DNA of 64,000 nucleotides from Cupriavidus basilensis (GTDB taxonomy: Bacteria; Pseudomonadota; Gammaproteobacteria; Burkholderiales; Burkholderiaceae): contig NZ_JARJLM010000158.1 of assembly GCF_029335485.1 (NCBI RefSeq), forward strand, positions 1-64,000, given 5' to 3'. Within the stretch, counting starts at the first letter, position 1. Each line of letters starts with the position of its first letter. The notes beneath the pieces are model-generated. The model was not told where the DNA came from. It did not search any database and worked only from the letters and a program-made list of their open reading frames with translations. A program made the position numbers and the translations under genes. Positions 58,341-64,000 of this stretch are shown one piece after another.

Positions 58341-59270
58341 ATGGGCACGGCCGCCGATCGCAAGGTAGTACTGGTGACACGCAAGACACGGCTGGAGGAA
58401 CTGCTGGCGCGCTACCACTCGCTGGCGCAGGCACGCTTCTACCTGGAGCACCTCGGCGCGGACATCACCGATTACCAGCGCGAGCACGATGCCTACCTTG
58501 CCGCGCGCGAGCAGGTCAGCGCCGTGCTGTCGCGCTACCTGCGCAGGCAGGTGGTGGACCGGCAGTTCCTGCCCAACTTCCTGTTCGGGCCGGACGATAT
58601 CGTGGTGGCGCTGGGCCAGGACGGCCTCGTCGCCAACACCATGAAATACCTGAACGGCCAGCCGCTGCTCGGCGTGAACCCGGATCCGGGCCGCTACGAC
58701 GGCGTGCTGCTGCCGTTCCAGGCGGGCGAACTGGCGCGCGTGCTGGCCGAAGCCATGCAGGACCGGCGCCCTGCCCGTCCGGTCACCATGGCGCGCGCCG
58801 AACTGTCGGACCAGCAGGTGCTGTACGCGGTCAACGACTTCTTCATCGGGCCGCGCAGCCACACCTCGGCGCGCTACGAAATCCAGCTCGGCGCGCGCAA
58901 CGAGGTGCAATCGTCGAGCGGCGTCATTGTCTCCACGGGGCTTGGCTCCACGGCCTGGCTCAAGAGCATCGTCACCGGCGCGCGCGCCATCGCGCAGGCG
59001 GGCGACGGCGCCGGTACACCCTATCAGCCCTTGCCATGGGACGCGGACCGGCTGGTGTTCGCCGTGCGCGAGCCCTTTCCCAGCCGCGCCAGCAATACCA
59101 CCCTGGTGTATGGCGACATCCCGCGCGGGCAGCAGATCGTGCTGCGCTCGCTGATGCCCGAGAGCGGCGTGATCTTCAGCGATGGCATCGAAGCGGATTT
59201 CCTGCAGTTCAACGCCGGCACCGAAGCCCGCATCGGCGTGGCTGAACGCTGCGGGCAGCTGGTGCAGTAG
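58341..59270 (+). CDS. NAD kinase-like protein
   Basis: The 309-residue protein starts after AGGAG and has an NAD kinase-type fold. The GGDG phosphate motif reads VVALGQDGLVANT (about residue 91), the NE motif reads YAVNDFFIG, and the STxxGSTAY motif reads STGLGSTAWLKS (about residue 203). The conserved Asp and Gly-Ser-Thr-Ala are kept. NAD kinases make NADP from NAD and ATP. Sequence deviates enough that the substrate may be NAD, NADH or another metabolite. Position behind SPFH and an NrtR regulator points to NAD metabolism. Confidence 0.8.
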   Translation: MGTAADRKVVLVTRKTRLEELLARYHSLAQARFYLEHLGADITDYQREHDAYLAAREQVSAVLSRYLRRQVVDRQFLPNFLFGPDDIVVALGQDGLVANTMKYLNGQPLLGVNPDPGRYDGVLLPFQAGELARVLAEAMQDRRPARPVTMARAELSDQQVLYAVNDFFIGPRSHTSARYEIQLGARNEVQSSSGVIVSTGLGSTAWLKSIVTGARAIAQAGDGAGTPYQPLPWDADRLVFAVREPFPSRASNTTLVYGDIPRGQQIVLRSLMPESGVIFSDGIEADFLQFNAGTEARIGVAERCGQLVQ

Positions 59271-59284
59271 CGCGCCGCCGCCCG

Positions 59285-60223
59285 CTAGGCGGCTTCGGGC
59301 AGCAGTTCGATGCCGTCCAGTTCGGCGGCGCAGGTATCGCGCACGATGGCAACGAAATCGCGCACGTATGGCCGCACCGCCAGCGCGGCCGGGGTGGTGG
59401 CGTAAAGCTCGCTCCACAGGCCCTTGGCGCCAATGCGCTTGGCCAGCACATAGTCGTGGTCGACATAGTTCTTCACGCCCCAGTTCGGCAGCGCGGCCAC
59501 GCCGCGGCGGCTGGCCACCAGCTGCAGCACCGCCACGGTCAGCTCCGCCGTGCGCCGCTGCAGCTTGATGCCGGCTGGCTCCAGCACCTCGCGGATCAGG
59601 TCGATGCGCTGCTCCGGCACCGGGTAGGTGATCAGGGTTTCGCCGGCCAGGTCGGCCGCCTCGATGCGGCGCTTGTTGCGCAGGCGATGCTCGTTGGCGA
59701 TCACCGCCAGGATCTCGAAACGAAACAGCGGCGCCACCGCCAGGCCGCGCCTGGCCTGCGGCAACGAGCCGATCACCATATCCGTGCGGCCTTCGGCCAG
59801 CAACGCCAGCGGATCGGCATGAAAGCCCGCGACCAGATCCACCTCCACCTCCGGCCAGCGCCGGCGGAACTCGTCCATGACCGGCATCAGCCAGTCGAAG
59901 CAGGTGTGGCACTCCAGCACGATGCGCAGCTCCCCGCGCGTATCGCCCTTGAGGCGGGTCAGGTCGCGCTCGGCGGTGCTGATCGCCGCGAGCGTCTCGC
60001 GCGCCAGCACCAGCAGGCGCTCGCCGGCAGGGGTGAAGCGCAGGCCCTGCCGGGTACGGTCGAACAGCGGCAGGCCGTAATGCGCCTCGATGCCCTTGAT
60101 CTGGTGCGACAGCGCCGACTGGCTCAGATGCACGCGCTCGGCGGCCATGGCCAGCTTGCCGGACTCGGCGATCGCCACCAGCGAGCGCAGGTGCCTGACT
60201 TCGATCACAAGGGACTCCCACAT
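59285..60223 (-). CDS. metR: MetR, LysR-family activator of methionine genes
   Basis: The 312-residue LysR protein has the helix-turn-helix LAMAAERVHLSQSALSHQIKGIE and an effector domain with LRIVLECHTCFDWLMPVMDEFRRRWP read in parts; the CHTCFDWL segment is characteristic of MetR. It is divergent from metE, and a site TGAA-N5-TTCA between them is the MetR consensus. Homocysteine is the known co-activator. A GTG at 60208 (before IEVRHLRSL) is another possible start that fits the family better. Confidence 0.9.
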   Translation of the reverse strand: MWESLVIEVRHLRSLVAIAESGKLAMAAERVHLSQSALSHQIKGIEAHYGLPLFDRTRQGLRFTPAGERLLVLARETLAAISTAERDLTRLKGDTRGELRIVLECHTCFDWLMPVMDEFRRRWPEVEVDLVAGFHADPLALLAEGRTDMVIGSLPQARRGLAVAPLFRFEILAVIANEHRLRNKRRIEAADLAGETLITYPVPEQRIDLIREVLEPAGIKLQRRTAELTVAVLQLVASRRGVAALPNWGVKNYVDHDYVLAKRIGAKGLWSELYATTPAALAVRPYVRDFVAIVRDTCAAELDGIELLPEAA

Positions 60224-60281
60224 TGAGGTAACTGGCCGGCCCGGCGCGCCGCGCCTCCGGACTCGCGCCGGAACGGCTTCG

Positions 60282-60298
60282 TATGAAAATGATTCATA
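60282..60298. promoter_or_regulatory. MetR binding site
   Basis: TATGAA-AATGA-TTCATA is a perfect inverted repeat with six-base arms and contains TGAANNNNNTTCA, the MetR consensus. It lies 86 bp before metE and 59 bp before the metR start codon, so it could serve both genes. Confidence 0.8.
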
Positions 60299-60383
60299 TA
60301 GTGTTTAAATCTTATCGCTTGATTCATTTTACGCCGGATTCCACACTGGGCGCCATCGTCACATCTCAAATTCGGAGCATTGC

Positions 60384-62774
60384 ATGGCACGCACCCATAT
60401 CGCGGGCTTCCCCCGCATCGGCGCCCGGCGCGAACTGAAGTTCGCCCAGGAAGCGTTCTGGCGCGGCGAAACGGACGAAGCCAACCTGCGCCAGGTTGCC
60501 GCCGGCCTGCGCCAGCAGCACTGGCAGTCGCAGGCGCAAGCCGGGCTGGACAGCGTGGCGGCGGGCGACTTCGCCTACTACGATCAGGTGCTGGGCCTGA
60601 GCGCGCTGCTTGGCGCCCTGCCCGCGCGCTTCGGCTTCGACCCGAAGCAACTGAGCCTGGCCCAGTACTTCGAGCTGGCGCGCGGCAACAAGGCGCAGCC
60701 GGCCATGGAAATGACCAAGTGGTTCGATACCAATTACCACTACCTGGTCCCCGAACTCGGCCCGGATACCCGCTTCGACGGCGGCGTGGACTGGTTCTTC
60801 GACGAGCTCGACGAAGCCCTGGCGCTGGGCCTGGCCGCCAAGCCCGTGCTGATCGGGCCGGTCACTTACCTGCTGTTGTCCAAGACCCATGTGGACGGCT
60901 TCGACCGCCTGAGCCTGCTGCCCGGCCTCGTGGCTGCCTACCGCCGCATCCTGGCCCGCCTGCGCGAGCGCGGCATCGAATGGGTGCAGATCGACGAGCC
61001 CGCGCTGTGCCTGGACCTGGCCCCGGCATGGCTCGACGCCTACCACAGCGCCTTTGCCGGGCTGGCCGGGTCCGGCGTGAAGCTGCTGCTCGCCACTTAC
61101 TTCGACAGCGCCGCCGACCATGCCGCGCGCGCCGCCGCGCTGCCGGTGCAGGGATTCCACATCGACCTGGTGCGCGCCCCGCAACAACTCGACGCCTGGC
61201 TCGCGGTCCTGCCCGCCGGCGCCGTGCTATCCGCAGGCGTGATCGACGGGCGCAATATCTGGCGCGCCGACCTGCGGCGCGCGCTGGCGCTGCTGGCACC
61301 GCTGCATGCCCGGCTGGGCGAGCGCCTGTGGGTGGCGCCGTCGTGCTCGCTGCTGCATGTGCCGGTCTCGCTGGAAGCCGAGCACAAGCTCGATGCGGAA
61401 ATCAAGACCTGGCTGGCCTTCGCCACCGAGAAGCTGGCGGAAGTCAGCGTGCTGGCCCGTGCGTTGAACGAGGGCGAAAGCGCGGTCGCCGCCGAGCTGG
61501 CCGCCGCCGATGCCGCGCTGGCTTCACGCCGCGACTCGCGCCGCGTGGTCAACCGGCAGGTGCAGGCACGCGTGGCAGCCGTCACCGCCGCGATGGCCGA
61601 GCGCCAGAGCCCCTTCCAGGCCCGCATCGAGCGCCAGCGCGCAGCGCTGCAACTGCCGCCGCTGCCAACCACCACCATCGGCTCCTTCCCGCAGACCGTG
61701 GCGATCCGCCAGACGCGCGCCGCCTACCGCCGCGGCGACATCGGCGCGCTGGACTACCTGCAACGCATCCGCGCCGAGATCGAGACTGCCGTGCGCAAGC
61801 AGGAGGCCCTCGGCCTGGACGTGCTGGTGCACGGCGAAGCCGAGCGCAACGACATGGTCGAGTACTTCGGCGAGCAACTGTGCGGCTACGCGTTCACCGA
61901 CAACGGCTGGGTGCAGAGCTACGGTTCGCGCTGCGTCAAGCCGCCCGTGATCTATGGCGATGTGTACCGCCCCGAGCCCATGACCGTGGAAACCACGCGC
62001 TATGCGCAGTCGCTGACCGAGCGCCCGATGAAGGGCATGCTGACCGGGCCGGTCACCATGCTGCAATGGTCCTTCGTGCGCGACGACCAGCCGCGTGCCA
62101 CCACCGCGCTGCAGCTCGCGCTGGCGATCCGCGACGAAGTCTCGGACCTGGAACAGGCCGGCATCCGCATCATCCAGATCGACGAACCCGCCTTGCGCGA
62201 AGGACTGCCGCTGCGCAAGGGCGACTGGACCGCGTACCTGGACTGGGCCGTGCATGCGTTCAAGATCTCGGCTGCCTCGGTGGCGGATGAAACGCAGATC
62301 CACACCCATATGTGCTACGCCGAGTTCAATGACATCCTGCCCGCCATTGCCGCGCTGGACGCCGACGTGATCACCATTGAAACCTCGCGCTCGGCCATGG
62401 AACTGCTCGAAGGCTTCGGTGCGTTCGACTATCCCAACGAGATCGGACCGGGCGTGTACGACATCCATTCGCCGCGCGTACCGGGCGTGGATGCCATCAC
62501 GCACCTGCTCGAGCGGGCCTGCGAGGTGATTCCGCCGCAGCGGCTGTGGGTCAATCCCGATTGCGGGTTGAAGACGCGCGCCTGGCCGGAGACCGAAGCC
62601 GCGCTGGCCAATATGGTGGCCGCCGCGCGCGGCCTGCGCGAGCGCATCGGCAAGGCCGGCGCGACCCGGTGGCAGCGCGCGCCGCGCCGCGCCGGGCTGG
62701 GCGGCCACGCCGCGCCGCGGACGACGGGCCACGCGGCAGGCTGCACCGATTGCGCAAGCCAGGCGGTCGCTTGA
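60384..62774 (+). CDS. metE: Cobalamin-independent methionine synthase MetE
   Basis: The 796-residue enzyme has two TIM barrels. The C-terminal barrel carries the zinc ligands His and Cys in [12 protein letters not shown], a Glu about 20 residues later and Cys in NPDCGLKTR. The folate and homocysteine segments [10 protein letters not shown] and [13 protein letters not shown] are intact. Most MetE proteins have about 750-760 residues; this one carries a C-terminal tail of about 35 residues, rich in Arg/Ala/Gly with a GCTDC pair. It transfers methyl from methyltetrahydrofolate to homocysteine. Confidence 0.95.
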   Translation: MARTHIAGFPRIGARRELKFAQEAFWRGETDEANLRQVAAGLRQQHWQSQAQAGLDSVAAGDFAYYDQVLGLSALLGALPARFGFDPKQLSLAQYFELARGNKAQPAMEMTKWFDTNYHYLVPELGPDTRFDGGVDWFFDELDEALALGLAAKPVLIGPVTYLLLSKTHVDGFDRLSLLPGLVAAYRRILARLRERGIEWVQIDEPALCLDLAPAWLDAYHSAFAGLAGSGVKLLLATYFDSAADHAARAAALPVQGFHIDLVRAPQQLDAWLAVLPAGAVLSAGVIDGRNIWRADLRRALALLAPLHARLGERLWVAPSCSLLHVPVSLEAEHKLDAEIKTWLAFATEKLAEVSVLARALNEGESAVAAELAAADAALASRRDSRRVVNRQVQARVAAVTAAMAERQSPFQARIERQRAALQLPPLPTTTIGSFPQTVAIRQTRAAYRRGDIGALDYLQRIRAEIETAVRKQEALGLDVLVHGEAERNDMVEYFGEQLCGYAFTDNGWVQSYGSRCVKPPVIYGDVYRPEPMTVETTRYAQSLTERPMKGMLTGPVTMLQWSFVRDDQPRATTALQLALAIRDEVSDLEQAGIRIIQIDEPALREGLPLRKGDWTAYLDWAVHAFKISAASVADETQIHTHMCYAEFNDILPAIAALDADVITIETSRSAMELLEGFGAFDYPNEIGPGVYDIHSPRVPGVDAITHLLERACEVIPPQRLWVNPDCGLKTRAWPETEAALANMVAAARGLRERIGKAGATRWQRAPRRAGLGGHAAPRTTGHAAGCTDCASQAVA

Positions 62775-62781
62775 GCCTGCT

Positions 62782-62820
62782 GCCGGCCGGCCGGCGCGGT
62801 TAGCGCACGAGCCGGCCGGC
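62782..62820 (+). terminator. Terminator after metE
   Basis: GCCGGCCGGC (within 62782-62795) pairs with GCCGGCCGGC (62811-62820), followed by CATCTCTTTTTTCC. This is a strong stem and a T-rich tail just after the metE stop. Confidence 0.8.
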
Positions 62821-62865
62821 CATCTCTTTTTTCCCTTGGCGATGGTCTGTACCGGCGGCTCGCTC

Positions 62866-62909
62866 GCATGAATGCGCCCGGACGCATTTATGCGGCACTG
62901 TGTCGCATA
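62866..62909. repeat. Nested inverted repeats upstream of the TonB receptor gene
   Basis: GCATGAATGCG (62866-62876) pairs with CGCATTTATGC (62883-62893) with one mismatch and a six-base loop. TATGCG (62889-62894) also pairs with CGCATA (62904-62909) across nine bases. They lie about 95-135 bp before the receptor ATG and could be a repressor site or alternative hairpins. I see no Fur box in this gap. Confidence 0.5.
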
Positions 62910-63002
62910 GCGCGCGGGCGGTGCTGTTCCGTATCGTAGGCGGCTATCCAAGCACGATGAAAAGGCGCGGCCCAATGCAGGTTCGGCGCCACAAGGGAAA
63001 AC

Positions 63003-64000
63003 ATGAAACGAGCCAGACACTGGAAGCGGCGTGCCGCCGCCTTCCCCGCCGCTGCATTCACCACCGCTGCCTTCGCGCAGGCCAGCAACCTGGCCACGCC
63101 GGATGCGGCCGTCACGCTGCCCGCCACCACGGTCACGGCCAAGGCCCCAGGCTCGCTGACCGCGCCAGCTTTGCAGCAGCAAAAGCAGGCACTGGAACAA
63201 ACGGCCGGCTCGGTCGGCTTTGTCGACGCGGCTTCGTACAGCGACACCTACGCCAGCAACCTGCGCGACGTACTGAAGGATGCGCCGGGCGTTTACGTGC
63301 AGGAGCGCTACGGCCAGGAACTGCGCCTTTCCATCCGCGGGTCGGGCATCGCCCGCGGCTATCACACGCGCGGACTGGAGATCCTGCAGGACGGCATCCC
63401 CACCAACTTCGCCGACGGTAGCGGCGACTTCTACCAGATCGACCCGCTGGGCCTTGGCGCAGCCGAAGTCTACAAGGGCGGCAATGGGCTGGCATACGGC
63501 GGCACCACGCTGGGCGGCGCGATCAATTTCACCACGCCCACCGCGCTCACCGCCGATGCGCCCAACCAGGTGCGCGTGGATGGCGGCAGCTTTGGCACCG
63601 CGCGCGCCAGCGGCCAGGTCTCGCGCCAGATCGGCGCCTTCGATTTCCTGGCCAACCTGAGCGTCAACCACGCGGACGGCTTCCGCGCCCACGAGCGGGG
63701 CCAGTACGAGCAGTTCAATGCCAATTTCGGCTATCGGTTCAGCCCGCGGGTGGAGACCCGCTTCTACCTCGGCGCCTATATCGTCGACCAGCAACTGCCC
63801 GGCGCGCTGTCGCTGAACGATGCGCTGAACAACCCCAGGAAAGCCTCGCCGGCGGCGCTGGCCGGCGACCAGGCGCGCAATACGCGCACCGAGCGCGTGG
63901 CCAATGTGACCAGCGTCAAGCTGGACGGCGGGCAGCTGGATTTCACCACCTGGGTCATCCACAAGAGCCTGTACCACCCGATCTTCCAGGTCATCGACCA
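63003..64000 (+). CDS. TonB-dependent outer membrane receptor (5' part, cut by the window)
   Basis: The visible 332 residues start MKRARHWKRRAAAFPAAAFT with a signal peptide (cleavage near AFAQ), then a plug domain with LPATTVTAKA, LRDVLKDAPGVYVQERYGQE, RLSIRGSGIARGY and YKGGNGLAYGGTTLGGAINF, followed by the first beta strands. These are typical of siderophore or metal-chelate receptors. FecA-like receptors with a signalling extension would have about 80 residues before the plug; only a short linker is present here, so this one is unlikely to signal to a FecR-type protein. The ligand is unknown. Confidence 0.9.
   Translation, partial: MKRARHWKRRAAAFPAAAFTTAAFAQASNLATPDAAVTLPATTVTAKAPGSLTAPALQQQKQALEQTAGSVGFVDAASYSDTYASNLRDVLKDAPGVYVQERYGQELRLSIRGSGIARGYHTRGLEILQDGIPTNFADGSGDFYQIDPLGLGAAEVYKGGNGLAYGGTTLGGAINFTTPTALTADAPNQVRVDGGSFGTARASGQVSRQIGAFDFLANLSVNHADGFRAHERGQYEQFNANFGYRFSPRVETRFYLGAYIVDQQLPGALSLNDALNNPRKASPAALAGDQARNTRTERVANVTSVKLDGGQLDFTTWVIHKSLYHPIFQVID

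Overview
The window is a GC-rich bacterial chromosome segment (dense coding on both strands, short ATGA overlaps, about 60 protein genes). Its gene families point to a betaproteobacterium of the Burkholderiales, most like Cupriavidus or Ralstonia: a Bug-family tripartite receptor, a gentisate pathway with an AAHS transporter, MetR/MetE, many LysR regulators and iron-responsive ECF sigma factors. The genus is inference. I saw no rRNA, tRNA, CRISPR array, insertion sequence or prophage.

1-8.7 kb: a FecI/FecR signalling pair (FecR cut by the window edge) with a Fur box, then a PtxS-type LacI regulator and an eight-gene operon. The operon has kguE, kguK and kguD homologues for 2-ketogluconate use, but a polar-amino-acid-type ABC importer where Pseudomonas has the MFS carrier KguT, and a divergent AroE-like dehydrogenase at its end. 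Three near-perfect PtxS palindromes control both transcription units.

8.7-16.9 kb: membrane and secreted proteins of unknown function, an acyl-CoA ligase, an Fsr-like MFS pump behind a 17-codon leader ORF whose ribosome-binding site is buried in an 11-bp hairpin, an AraC regulator and a HiPIP. A strong Fur box overlapping a canonical promoter, followed by a terminator, predicts a Fur-repressed small RNA of about 65-70 nt at 16.86-16.93 kb.

17-23.3 kb: a complete 3-hydroxybenzoate/gentisate operon (transporter, 3-hydroxybenzoate 6-hydroxylase, maleylpyruvate isomerase, fumarylpyruvate hydrolase, gentisate 1,2-dioxygenase) with a divergent LysR gene and a 20-bp palindromic operator. 23.3-29.6 kb: an ABC-F ATPase, a hipBA toxin-antitoxin pair with four evenly spaced operators, a DHA2 drug exporter and a CDF metal exporter.

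30-45 kb: universal stress protein, CbiE-like methyltransferase, a PAS-PAS-GAF-GGDEF-EAL protein, a TetR-controlled IorAB-type molybdenum hydroxylase, an M20 peptidase, an HPr-like protein lacking both phosphorylation sites, a DUF1275-DUF1232 fusion, and a bifunctional-type penicillin-binding protein with weak glycosyltransferase motifs.

45-54.4 kb: two divergent chemoreceptors, each with a sigma-28 (FliA) promoter, and a likely organosulfur cluster (LysR, cysteine-dioxygenase-like cupin, four-rhodanese-domain protein, Bug receptor, PLP C-S lyase). 54.5-64 kb: BluB, Lrp with a divergent IlvM/ACT-like protein, an NrtR-type Nudix regulator facing an SPFH plus NAD-kinase-like operon whose promoter is filled by two NrtR-like operators, MetR/MetE, and the start of a TonB-dependent receptor.
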